NCBI GenBank assembly: GCA_017453085.1
Contig: JAFTKV010000211.1
Span: forward strand, 1-11,700
Source: Clostridia bacterium
Lineage (GTDB): Bacteria > Bacillota > Clostridia > Oscillospirales > CAG-272
Length of the DNA: 11,700 bases
Reading direction: 5' to 3'
A program made the position numbers and the translations under genes. The stretch's first letter is position 1; every line of letters begins with the position of its first letter. A model generated the notes under the pieces. The model made no database searches. It was not told where the DNA came from and saw nothing but the letters and a program-made list of their open reading frames with translations. Shown piece by piece: positions 1-6,491 of the stretch.

Positions 1-380
1 ATTCTGACTACATTAATAGAAATAGAATTTTCAAATTCTTCTTTTGTACGAGTATCATAATCAAACCACGAACATATTTGGAGATCTTGAGGTTTATCAA
101 GTTCATCAATTGAATATTTATTCAAATCGTCTCCCGGTTGAGTTGTGAATTGAAAGAAAAATCTCCAATCCAAATGATTATAAAACGGCCAATCTGTTTC
201 TGTAGGATTATAAATAGCTCCATAATCAATTCCATATTCATTTCCAAATGGACGATGGTCTAAGGCTGCGCACACAAGATAATCGTCATCTATATACTTG
301 TACGCACAGCTTCCCTTGATTTTGAATCCTTGCGATTTCATGTAATCCTTGAAAATTTTTTGAGCTTCTTTCTTTTCCAT
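1..380 (-). CDS. Hypothetical protein, DUF4304-like, C-terminus cut by window edge
   Basis: An open frame runs from an ATG at 380 to the window edge, giving 126 residues without a stop; the C-terminus lies outside. AAAGGAAG sits about 10 bases before the ATG, and a consensus promoter lies at 417-445. The protein starts with a short helix (MEKKEAQKIFKDYMKSQGFK), then a Gly-Ser-Cys-Ala-Tyr strand, and is rich in aromatic residues (for example DWRFFFQF at 71-78). The N-terminal pattern of a helix, 'GFK-K-G', an aromatic residue, and then a strand with a 'DYGAIYNP' segment resembles DUF4304 proteins, whose function is unknown. No catalytic motif is visible. The gene is clearly more AT-rich than its neighbours, with AAA/GAA/TTT/ATT codons, which suggests recent acquisition or a poorly expressed accessory gene. 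The ORF is well supported; the family assignment is tentative. Confidence 0.7.
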   Translation of the reverse strand, partial: MEKKEAQKIFKDYMKSQGFKIKGSCAYKYIDDDYLVCAALDHRPFGNEYGIDYGAIYNPTETDWPFYNHLDWRFFFQFTTQPGDDLNKYSIDELDKPQDLQICSWFDYDTRTKEEFENSISINVVR

Positions 381-416
381 TTTATAAATCTTCCTTTGAG
401 AACTTAACCGCATTTC

Positions 417-445
417 ATTATACAAGATAAATGGAACCTTGTCAA
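417..445 (-). promoter_or_regulatory. Consensus sigma-A promoter of the DUF4304-like gene
   Basis: On the minus strand TTGACA (445-440) is followed after exactly 17 bases by TATAAT (422-417). Both hexamers match the consensus fully. The start site would be near 410, giving a leader of about 30 bases that contains the AAAGGAAG ribosome site. The -35 lies only 3 bases past the hairpin of the upstream terminator, so the two elements are packed together. Confidence 0.85.
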
Positions 446-474
446 GCAAAAGAACCCCCATTCGGAGGTTCTTT
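440..474 (-). terminator. Intrinsic terminator of the pfk-serC-serA operon
   Basis: On the minus strand an 11-bp stem (474-464 with 459-449, one G-U pair) closes a GAAT loop. It is followed by TTTTGCTT, a short U-rich tail. It begins 12 bases after the serA stop, as expected for the end of the operon. The U tract is short because the -35 of the next gene follows at once. Confidence 0.85.
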
Positions 475-486
475 GAAATAATCTTA

Positions 487-1653
487 TCAGCCCTTGAACA
501 CCAGTGCACGGATAACACCGTCGATGGCATCAATATCCTCGATCAGCGATGCAGGGATGTCGCCGTGAACATCTACGATCATGTAACCCATATCGTTCTT
601 GTTTCCGCTGACCATATGCTCGATGTTGAAGCCATGGCTTGCCACAGCGGTGGAGATACCCGAGATCACGCCGGGACGGTTATGGTGCATGACACCGATA
701 CGGGTACAGCTGCCGCGATCCAGCACGACGGTGGGATAGTTGACACTGTTCTTGATGTTGCCGTTTTCCACATAGTCGATGAGTTGGCGCGCCGCCATAC
801 GGGCACAGTTCTCTTCGGATTCGTTGGTGGATGCGCCCAGGTGAGGGATCGCTACGATACCGGGATGATTGATGGTATCCGCATCCGGGAAGTCGGTGAC
901 GTAGCGGGCGATTCTGCCGTTTTCCATCGCTTCCTTCAGATCGGCGGTCTTGACCAGGTCGCCTCTCGCCAAATTGATCAGACGCACGCCGTCCTTCATC
1001 TGTGCGAATGCGGCTGCGGAGAGCATTCCCTTGGTATCCTTGGTGGAGGGAACGTGAATGGAGATAAAGTCGCTGCGACGGTAGATCTCGTCGAAGCCGG
1101 ATGCCTTTTTCACATTGCTGCTCAGTTTCCACGCAGCTTCTACGCTCATAAAGGGATCGTAGCCGATGACCTTCATGCCCAGCTCCAGAGCGGTATTGGC
1201 AACCATACCGCCGATCGCGCCAAGTCCGATGACGCCCAGCGTTTTGCCTGCCAGCTCAATGCCGGCAAAGCGTGCTTTTTCCTTTTCCACACGTTTTGCG
1301 ACCTCGGGGGAAGGTTCCAGGGAGTTGACCCATTTGATGCCGTCGTAAATATCGCGGGCGGACAGAAGGAGGGCTGCAATAGCCAGCTCCTTAACGCCGT
1401 TAGCATTAGCACCGGGAGTGTTGAAGACGACGACGCCCTTCTCTGCCAGGGCTTCAACGGGGATGTTGTTAACGCCGGCACCTGCTCTGCCGATGGCCTT
1501 CAGAGAGGGGTTCACCTCACGGTCGTGAAGCGATGCGGAGCGGACGAGGATCAGATCGGGATCTTCCTCGTCGGTAGACAGATGATAGCGGGTATAGTCG
1601 AACTGCTCGATGCCGCTATCGGCAATGGAATTCATCAGGAGTACGTTTTTCAT
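487..1653 (-). CDS. serA: D-3-phosphoglycerate dehydrogenase with C-terminal ACT domain
   Basis: The 388-residue product oxidises 3-phosphoglycerate to 3-phosphohydroxypyruvate with NAD+, the first step of serine synthesis. The NAD-binding motif GLGAIG is at residues 143-148, the catalytic Arg is in NLARG (Arg230), and the catalytic His is in PHLGAST (His271). An ACT domain covers about residues 315-388 (RPGVI, then NIEHM) and could bind an effector such as serine. The intervening domain of long SerA forms is absent, as in other short SerA types. I chose the ATG at 1653 because it has GAGG 7 bases upstream and gives a normal N-terminus (MKNVLLMN). An upstream in-frame ATG at 1692 would add 13 residues and overlap serC. 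It follows the serC stop by 13 bases. The usual catalytic Glu of the DVF-x-x-EP segment is not at its normal place; the segment reads TDFPDAD (253-259). Confidence 0.96.
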   Translation of the reverse strand: MKNVLLMNSIADSGIEQFDYTRYHLSTDEEDPDLILVRSASLHDREVNPSLKAIGRAGAGVNNIPVEALAEKGVVVFNTPGANANGVKELAIAALLLSARDIYDGIKWVNSLEPSPEVAKRVEKEKARFAGIELAGKTLGVIGLGAIGGMVANTALELGMKVIGYDPFMSVEAAWKLSSNVKKASGFDEIYRRSDFISIHVPSTKDTKGMLSAAAFAQMKDGVRLINLARGDLVKTADLKEAMENGRIARYVTDFPDADTINHPGIVAIPHLGASTNESEENCARMAARQLIDYVENGNIKNSVNYPTVVLDRGSCTRIGVMHHNRPGVISGISTAVASHGFNIEHMVSGNKNDMGYMIVDVHGDIPASLIEDIDAIDGVIRALVFKG

Positions 1654-1666
1654 GGGATACCTCGGA

Positions 1667-2752
1667 TCAGTTTTTGGGATTGTTATCGGCAAATGCTTTC
1701 ATAAATTCAACCAGCGCAACGACACCGTCGTAGGGCATTGCGTTATAGATGGAAGCGCGCATACCGCCTACGGAGCGGTGACCCTTCAGACTGCACAGAC
1801 CGCTCTTTTCGGCCTCTTTGGCAAACAGCTTATCCAGATCTGCATTGCCGGTGACGAATGTCACGTTCATCAGCGAGCGGGCGGATGCTTCTGCAGGAGC
1901 GGTGTAATAGCTCTGGCTGTCCAGATAATCATACAGCAAAGCCGCCTTCTTGCGGTTTTTCTCTGCCATTACGGACAGACCGCCCATCTCCAGCAGCCAC
2001 TCGTACACCAGACCTGCCATATAGATGCAGTAGCAAGGGGGTGTGTTGTACATGGAGTTATTGTCTGCCAACAGCTTGTAGTCGAACATTGCGGGCGTTT
2101 CGGGACGGGCTTTGCCGATCAGATCCTCACGGACGATGACGATGGTAAGGCCTGCGGGAGCCATGTTCTTCTGGGCACCTGCGTAGATCAGACCGAATTT
2201 GGATACGTCCACGGGCTCGGACAAGATGCAGGAGGAGAGGTCAGCCACCAGCGGGATGTCGCCTGTATCGGGAATGTAATCCCACTTGGTGCCGTAAATG
2301 GTGTTGTTAAAGCAGATGTGGACGTAGTCGGCGTCGGGACGGAAGTCCTCCTTGGTCAGACGAGGAATGTAAGTGTTATTCTTGTCCTCGGAGGAAGCAA
2401 CCTTGCGGATGTCTCCGTACTTGGCAGCCTCCTGCATTGCCTTTTTAGAGAACTGACCGGTTACAACGTAATCCGCCTTTCCACTGCCGTTCAGCAGATT
2501 CATGGGAACTGCCGCAAACTGGGTGGACGCACCGCCCTGTAAAAACAGAACCTTATAATTGTCGGGAATTGCCATCAGCGTACGCAGATCTGCTTCTGCC
2601 TTATTCAGAATCGACTCGTACAGAGGAGTTCTGTGGCTCATCTCCATAACCGATATTCCGCTGCTGCGGTAATTGGTCATCTCGGAGGCTGCCTTTTCCA
2701 GTACGGAAAGAGGAAGCATGGAAGGTCCTGCGGAAAAGTTGTAAACGCGCAT
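1667..2752 (-). CDS. serC: Phosphoserine aminotransferase
   Basis: This 361-residue class-V PLP aminotransferase converts 3-phosphohydroxypyruvate and glutamate to phosphoserine and 2-oxoglutarate. Visible signatures are the N-terminal NFSAGPS, the phosphate-binding MEMSHR (His40-Arg41), LQGGAST at 71-77, the PLP-Lys motif GAQKNMAPAG (Lys195), and the C-terminal GHRSVGGMRASIYNA. The length matches the family. The start at 2752 (MRVYNFSAGPS) is preferred over the ATG at 2764, because GGAG lies 6 bases before it and overlaps the earlier ATG, and because family members begin just before NFSAGP. It lies 34 bases after pfk and 13 bases before serA on the same transcript. No serB (phosphoserine phosphatase) is in the window. 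Confidence 0.97.
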   Translation of the reverse strand: MRVYNFSAGPSMLPLSVLEKAASEMTNYRSSGISVMEMSHRTPLYESILNKAEADLRTLMAIPDNYKVLFLQGGASTQFAAVPMNLLNGSGKADYVVTGQFSKKAMQEAAKYGDIRKVASSEDKNNTYIPRLTKEDFRPDADYVHICFNNTIYGTKWDYIPDTGDIPLVADLSSCILSEPVDVSKFGLIYAGAQKNMAPAGLTIVIVREDLIGKARPETPAMFDYKLLADNNSMYNTPPCYCIYMAGLVYEWLLEMGGLSVMAEKNRKKAALLYDYLDSQSYYTAPAEASARSLMNVTFVTGNADLDKLFAKEAEKSGLCSLKGHRSVGGMRASIYNAMPYDGVVALVEFMKAFADNNPKN

Positions 2753-2765
2753 AATTTTCTCCATT

Positions 2766-2783
2766 CCGCCGCCTGTGCGGCGG
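2766..2783 (-). other. GC-rich hairpin between pfk and serC
   Basis: A 7-bp all-GC inverted repeat (2766-2772 with 2777-2783, 4-base loop) lies between the pfk stop and the serC ribosome site. No U tract follows, so it is not a terminator. It could stabilise or process the mRNA between the two cistrons, or tune serC translation. The structure is plain; its role is a guess. Confidence 0.5.
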
Positions 2784-2786
2784 CAT

Positions 2787-4049
2787 TTATCTTAATTTGA
2801 ATTTGTTGAGCTGAGTGTTGGGAGTTTTCAGGTCAAAATGAAGCGGGATACCGTTCTTGTAAATAGTAGGATACTCGCCCTGGATCAGGGGGAGAAGATA
2901 GTCCAGACACGCTTCGGTGACATAGTTGCCCTTTTCGTTGATAAACTCGCGGGGGACGGCCTTGACCTGATTGGCGATCTCCGCAACGGGCACGGGACGG
3001 TAAGAGATCGTGTACGGTGCATCTGTACGCACGTAACCGATCATACAGCCGCTGATACCCTTATCCGCACAGTGTACGGCGTATTTGCCCACGCCAATCG
3101 CTTCCTCCACGTCCGCCTTAGCCAGCATGTGAGCGGCACAGCGCTGCGGAAGGTTGAAGTCGAAGGAACGCACCTTGCAGACGAAACGTTCTTTGACGGC
3201 GAATTCCAGCGCCTTGGCTGTACCTGCCAGATACTTGTGGCCGAAAATGTCGGTAGCACCGGTCTGCGTGCCCTCACCAACGTAACGGCCGTCTGCATAG
3301 CGAATACCTTCGGAAACAGCGATCACCACGTCGGGATGAGTCTTGAAGTTTTCTTCGATATCGGAAAGGAACTGCTCCATATCGAATGGAACCTCGGGAA
3401 GATAGATCAGGTCGGGCGCGTGATTGGACAGGATCGCGGGAATCGATGCAGCGGCGGTGAGCCATCCCGCATCACGCCCCATGATCTCTACAATAGTGAC
3501 GGCCTTTACGGTATAAACCGCACAGTCACGGAGAACCTCCTGCATGGATGCAGCAATAAACTTAGCTGCACTGCCGAAGCCGGGGGTATGGTCGGTACCG
3601 CACAGGTCGTTGTCGATAGTCTTGGGCACGCCAATAAACTGCATGGGATAGTCAAATTTTTCAGATGCCTTAGAGAGCTTTGCCACCGTGTCCATAGAGT
3701 CGTTACCGCCGATGTAGAAAAAGCTGCGGATATTGTACTTCTCGAAAACACGGAACAGGTGAGTAAAGGTTTCCTTTCCCTTTTCGCTATCGGGATCTGG
3801 AAGCTTAACCCGACAGGAGCCCAGCGCAGCTGCAGGAGTCTGTGTCAGGATCTCAATATCCCGATTGTCGGTGAAAATCTCCGACAGATTACACAGATTC
3901 TCGTTTAGCATTCCCTCGATACCGTTGAAGGCACCGTACAGCGTTTCGATCTCATCTGAGAGCTTCGCTCCGTAGATCACGCCTGCAAGGGTTGCGTTGA
4001 TGGCGGCGGTAGGTCCGCCCGACTGTCCTACGATTGCATTATACTTCAT
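2787..4049 (-). CDS. pfp: 6-phosphofructokinase, PPi-dependent type (diphosphate-fructose-6-phosphate 1-phosphotransferase)
   Basis: The 420-residue product phosphorylates fructose 6-phosphate to fructose 1,6-bisphosphate, probably with PPi as donor. The N-terminal phosphate-donor loop is GQSGGPTAAINA (8-19). GGNDSMDT (114-121) carries Asp117 where ATP enzymes have Gly104, and PKTIDNDL (142-149) carries Lys143 where ATP enzymes have Gly124. This Asp/Lys pair marks PPi use. The catalytic base is Asp146 and the sugar-phosphate motif is MGRDAGW (190-196). The frame stays open to 4460, but homology and the promoter at 4170-4198 set the start at 4049. No good ribosome site lies at normal distance; GAGGGG is 17 bases upstream and AAGGAG is farther, and a mini-ORF may provide coupling. 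It is the first gene of an operon with serC and serA. Confidence 0.93.
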   Translation of the reverse strand: MKYNAIVGQSGGPTAAINATLAGVIYGAKLSDEIETLYGAFNGIEGMLNENLCNLSEIFTDNRDIEILTQTPAAALGSCRVKLPDPDSEKGKETFTHLFRVFEKYNIRSFFYIGGNDSMDTVAKLSKASEKFDYPMQFIGVPKTIDNDLCGTDHTPGFGSAAKFIAASMQEVLRDCAVYTVKAVTIVEIMGRDAGWLTAAASIPAILSNHAPDLIYLPEVPFDMEQFLSDIEENFKTHPDVVIAVSEGIRYADGRYVGEGTQTGATDIFGHKYLAGTAKALEFAVKERFVCKVRSFDFNLPQRCAAHMLAKADVEEAIGVGKYAVHCADKGISGCMIGYVRTDAPYTISYRPVPVAEIANQVKAVPREFINEKGNYVTEACLDYLLPLIQGEYPTIYKNGIPLHFDLKTPNTQLNKFKLR

Positions 4050-4078
4050 TGATCTTGTTTGAAAATCCCCTCTATCAA
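4046..4078 (-). CDS. Possible 10-codon leader mini-ORF coupled to pfk
   Basis: On the minus strand AAGGAG (4094-4089) is followed after 10 bases by TTG (4078-4076), opening a 10-codon frame (MIEGIFKQDQ). Its TGA overlaps the pfk ATG as ATGA. This is the usual geometry of stop-start translational coupling, and it would explain why pfk lacks a well-placed ribosome site of its own. The peptide has no run of one amino acid, so classic attenuation is unlikely. Chance is a real alternative for so short a frame with a TTG start. Confidence 0.35.
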   Translation of the reverse strand: MIEGIFKQDQ

Positions 4079-4143
4079 AGGATCTCTTCTCCTTCAAAAA
4101 ATTACAAAAGATATATTCGGCAGATGCCGATGAAAAACGAAGC

Positions 4144-4184
4144 AATTTCTGTAATCTGCAGTTTACGGCATTATAACAGAAATT
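4144..4184. promoter_or_regulatory. Nested inverted repeats over the pfk start site, candidate operator
   Basis: A 16-bp imperfect palindrome at 4151-4166 (7 of 8 pairs match, CTGCAG core, GTAA/TTAC ends) spans the predicted +1. A wider 9-bp perfect inverted repeat, AATTTCTGT (4144-4152) and ACAGAAATT (4176-4184), brackets it and the -10, with arm centres 32 bp apart. The position suits a repressor site. It does not fit the length or core of a CcpA cre site, and I do not recognise the regulator. Confidence 0.45.
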
Positions 4185-4198
4185 TATTCGTTTGTCAA
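4170..4198 (-). promoter_or_regulatory. Consensus sigma-A promoter of the pfk-serC-serA operon
   Basis: On the minus strand TTGACA (4198-4193), a 17-base spacer and TATAAT (4175-4170) match consensus fully. The predicted start near 4163 gives a leader of about 114 bases with a small hairpin at 4117-4130. No other promoter is needed for serC and serA, since the gaps between the three genes are 34 and 13 bases. Confidence 0.88.
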
Positions 4199-4302
4199 CC
4201 CGTTTTGTCAAAATATTTTCGGCAAAATTGATTTTTGGCAATATACAACGAAAAATTTTGTTTTTGGATACAAATTTGCACAATATCGTGATACAAATTA
4301 AA

Positions 4303-4334
4303 AAAAGAAAAACGCACACGATCGTGTGCGTTTT
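4303..4334 (-). terminator. Intrinsic terminator of the tRNA-Glu gene
   Basis: An 11-bp perfect stem (4334-4324 with 4319-4309) closes a GATC loop. On the minus strand the run TTTTTCTTTTTTT follows. It starts 2 bases after the encoded CCA of the tRNA. It separates the tRNA unit from the pfk promoter, and it could also end read-through from the carboxypeptidase gene. Confidence 0.92.
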
Positions 4335-4336
4335 GC

Positions 4337-4411
4337 TGGTGACCCGTACGGGAATCGAACCCATGTTTTCGCCGTGAGAGGGCGACGTCTTAGCCGCTTG
4401 ACCAACAGGCC
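4337..4411 (-). tRNA. tRNA-Glu (anticodon CTC)
   Basis: The minus strand folds into a complete 75-base cloverleaf including an encoded CCA. The acceptor arm is GGCCTGT with ACGGGTC (two G-U pairs), the D-arm is GTC/GAC, the anticodon stem TCGCC/GGCGA encloses loop CTCTCAC, and the T-arm has loop TTCGATT. Anticodon CTC reads GAG. The sequence closely follows the standard bacterial tRNA-Glu pattern (GGCC-GTTGGTCAAGCGG start). It has its own promoter and terminator, so it is a single-gene unit. Confidence 0.97.
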
Positions 4412-4416
4412 TTATT

Positions 4417-4528
4417 CGCTTCAGCCTCATTATTATAGCAGGTTCTTTTTCAAATTGCAATAGGCAAAATAGCCAAAATTCAAAAAATATTTTTGCGCTT
4501 AATTGCTAATTTTGTCAAGGCTGAAGCG
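4417..4528. repeat. 11-bp inverted repeat around the tRNA-Glu promoter
   Basis: CGCTTCAGCCT at 4417-4427 and its exact reverse complement at 4518-4528 flank an AT-rich 90-base segment that holds the tRNA promoter. One arm lies in the tRNA leader and the other just past the carboxypeptidase stop. In a read-through transcript the arms could pair, but no U tract follows. Its origin is unknown. Confidence 0.6.
4432..4460 (-). promoter_or_regulatory. Promoter of tRNA-Glu
   Basis: On the minus strand TTGCAA (4460-4455), a 17-base spacer and TATAAT (4437-4432) precede the tRNA. The predicted start near 4425 leaves a leader of about 14 bases. The -10 is perfect and the -35 matches 4 of 6. A TTGACA at 4518-4513 has no fitting -10 and was not used. 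Confidence 0.75.
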
Positions 4529-4542
4529 TAAACGCACAAAGC

Positions 4543-5697
4543 TTATTGAAAATATCCGGTGGAGTGCAGATACTCCACGTATTCTTCCAGGCAGAGGTTC
4601 ATCTCATCCATCGCCATGGCGTGGGTGCGACCGACGTAGCGGAAATGCCAGGGCTCGTAGATTATCCCCGTGATGTCTTCCTTGTCCTGCGGGAATCTGA
4701 GCACGAATCCGAAATACTTGGCGTTTGCCGCCAGCCACTTCCCTGCTTCGGTTTCACCGAACTCCTGGATCAGACCGTCAAATCGGCTGGGCAAGCTTCT
4801 TTGAATAATATCCACCGCAAGCCCTGTCTGGTGATCGCTGGTTCCGGGCGCGCAAGAATAGGTTGCTACGTTGGCCTCTTTTTCTTCTTGAGTGATCTCC
4901 AGCGTATTATTAGAGGTTTTCACGCCGCACACCGGGCAGGTAGAGCTTTTGCCGATCCAATCGGCAGCGCACCATTCATCATCGCACATCCAATGATAGG
5001 TCTTGTTGCAATTGCTGTTGAATATGCTGCTCTGCTTAGAATAACTGCGATAGGCACTGGTTATGTCCAGTGTCTTGATTCCCTGCGATTCCGCCTCCAA
5101 AAACATTGCCGTCAGTGCTTGCAGAGCAGTATCATTGAAGTAAAGAGAGGAATAGTGAGTATATTCATAATCCTTACAGGAAGAGAATTTAGAGCGGTGC
5201 GACAGGACGTCATATCCGTCCTCGGTACCCTTGGCGATCGGGTTGGCTGCATTGACCAGCAGCAGATACGCATCGTCCCACAAATCGCCGGTGGGATCGA
5301 TGTATTTCTCGTATTTCTCCATATTCACATTATACACGTAATCCACCACCGGTGTCGGTTCGGGAATTTTTTCCGTCGTGGTGATCGGAGAAGGCGGCTC
5401 GGTAGTCACTGGCGGCTCGGTCACGCTTACTGCGGGAGTAGTCACCGGTGCAGGCGTAGTGATTACAGAGGGAGTCGTCGCCAGATCAGGGGCTTTGGTG
5501 TTTACAGACGGATCGGTCGTATCGTGAGGCAACACCGGCTCCGGCTTACCGGTTGCCGTAGTGGCGCCAGTCTCGCTTCCGGAACCGATTTGCGCGATTA
5601 CCTGTATAGCCAGTACGACCAAGGCTACGGAAAGCGCAATCACCGACAGGGCGGCGATCAACGGAAGTGCTTTTTTCTTTTTACGACGTTTTTTCAT
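4543..5697 (-). CDS. Membrane-anchored VanY-type D-alanyl-D-alanine carboxypeptidase with Cys-rich insertion
   Basis: The 384-residue protein should trim the terminal D-Ala of peptidoglycan stem peptides outside the cell. A Lys/Arg-rich cytoplasmic start (1-9) precedes a single membrane segment (about 11-36), then a Thr/Pro/Val-rich low-complexity stalk (about 45-118), then a VanY/M15 catalytic domain (about 130-384). Metal and catalytic motifs are SAYRSY (214-219), SDHQTGLAVD (287-296, His289 and Asp296) and EPWH (348-351, Glu348 and His351). Between the first two motifs sits a Cys-rich segment with Cys230, 238, 243, 254 and 257, ending in CPVC, that looks like a small zinc ribbon. Known VanY domains do not need it. 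The ATG at 5697 follows AAAGGGA by about 10 bases. It lies 30 bases after the membrane-protein gene and is probably cotranscribed. No clear terminator of its own is seen. The symbol vanY is withheld because nothing links it to vancomycin resistance. Confidence 0.9.
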   Translation of the reverse strand: MKKRRKKKKALPLIAALSVIALSVALVVLAIQVIAQIGSGSETGATTATGKPEPVLPHDTTDPSVNTKAPDLATTPSVITTPAPVTTPAVSVTEPPVTTEPPSPITTTEKIPEPTPVVDYVYNVNMEKYEKYIDPTGDLWDDAYLLLVNAANPIAKGTEDGYDVLSHRSKFSSCKDYEYTHYSSLYFNDTALQALTAMFLEAESQGIKTLDITSAYRSYSKQSSIFNSNCNKTYHWMCDDEWCAADWIGKSSTCPVCGVKTSNNTLEITQEEKEANVATYSCAPGTSDHQTGLAVDIIQRSLPSRFDGLIQEFGETEAGKWLAANAKYFGFVLRFPQDKEDITGIIYEPWHFRYVGRTHAMAMDEMNLCLEEYVEYLHSTGYFQ

Positions 5698-5727
5698 TTG
5701 TATTTGTTTCCCTTTGATGAATTGCGT

Positions 5728-6369
5728 TTATTTCTCCAATTCGGAGCGATCGATAGGTGCAGCGGGGGCAGCCTTGTCAAGCAGCAACGAATATTCTCCC
5801 TCGTCGCTGCAACGGATAATGAAAGTATATTCATCCACTACCGTTTCGGCTTCACCGGTTTCCTCGTTCTTCACCTCGGAAACTTCATTTTCCACCGTTA
5901 TTCCTATAATATAATGATCGAGAAAGCTGATCGGCAGATAGAGAGAATCACCATCAATAACGGCAGGTGCTTCCATATAGATCACGTTTTCGTTCAGCTC
6001 GACGCGATTGCTGCCCACGGTCACGGTAAACTCAGATCGGTCGGAGGGGAGAATGAAACGATGCACCTTGCGGTCTCCGCTTTCATAAAATGCACAATAT
6101 TTCTGCAATGCGGAAAAGTTCACGTATATTACGGGGGAATCTCCCACGTCGCCAATCTGATATTCGAACGATTCGAGCCGGCGCGTCGACGTGGACTCCA
6201 TGCCCATTTTATAGGTATAGGTATCGGCAAAGGAGAAGCCGTGCAGGCTTGTGGAAAGCCAGATATAGCACGCGCACAATCCGCACAGGACGGCAAAGAC
6301 CAATACCGACAGGATCACGAACACGATCGTCCGTCCCCAAAACAGCTTTCTCGATTGTTTGGATCGCAC
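5728..6369 (-). CDS. Membrane-anchored protein with copper-amine-oxidase-N-like domain
   Basis: I chose the GTG at 6369 as start because AAAGGAG lies 8 bases before it and the promoter (6409-6437) lies inside the longer frame that reaches 6498. The product has 213 residues: a basic start, one membrane segment (about 14-38, with Cys29, 32 and 34), then an extracellular part. Residues about 78-160 (YVNFSALQKY, then VIDGDSLYLPISFLDHY, then GITVE) follow the strand pattern of copper amine oxidase N-terminal repeats, which occur in many clostridial envelope proteins as binding or stalk modules. A Glu-rich loop and a short Pro/Ala tail end it. It has no catalytic motif. It stands first in a unit with the D,D-carboxypeptidase, so a role in cell-wall work is likely but inferred. 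The domain call is by pattern only. Confidence 0.78.
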   Translation of the reverse strand: MRSKQSRKLFWGRTIVFVILSVLVFAVLCGLCACYIWLSTSLHGFSFADTYTYKMGMESTSTRRLESFEYQIGDVGDSPVIYVNFSALQKYCAFYESGDRKVHRFILPSDRSEFTVTVGSNRVELNENVIYMEAPAVIDGDSLYLPISFLDHYIIGITVENEVSEVKNEETGEAETVVDEYTFIIRCSDEGEYSLLLDKAAPAAPIDRSELEK

Positions 6370-6408
6370 GAACACCACTCCTTTTCTTACAAAAACCACA
6401 TATATATT

Positions 6409-6437
6409 ATTGTAACACACACGCCACCGAAAAACAA
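6409..6437 (-). promoter_or_regulatory. Promoter of the membrane protein-carboxypeptidase unit
   Basis: On the minus strand TTGTTT (6437-6432), a 17-base spacer and TACAAT (6414-6409) lie about 40 bases before the GTG start. The -10 matches 5 of 6 and the -35 only 3 of 6, so a weaker promoter than its neighbours, or an activated one, is implied. Confidence 0.55.
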
Positions 6438-6491
6438 GAGCGAATCGCGAGAAAAATTTGAAAATTTTATAAAGTTTTTTCGAACACCCCC

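Noticed and set aside
439..1704. 421-codon plus-strand open frame opposite serA
   Set aside because: It is a shadow of serA codon bias; no ribosome site, and it crosses the operon terminator.
4151..4166. CcpA cre site at the pfk start
   Set aside because: The palindrome is longer than cre and lacks its central CG core.
4050..4460. Upstream extension of pfk to 4460
   Set aside because: It would run through the tRNA-Glu gene, its terminator and the pfk promoter; family homology begins at MKYNAIVGQSGG.
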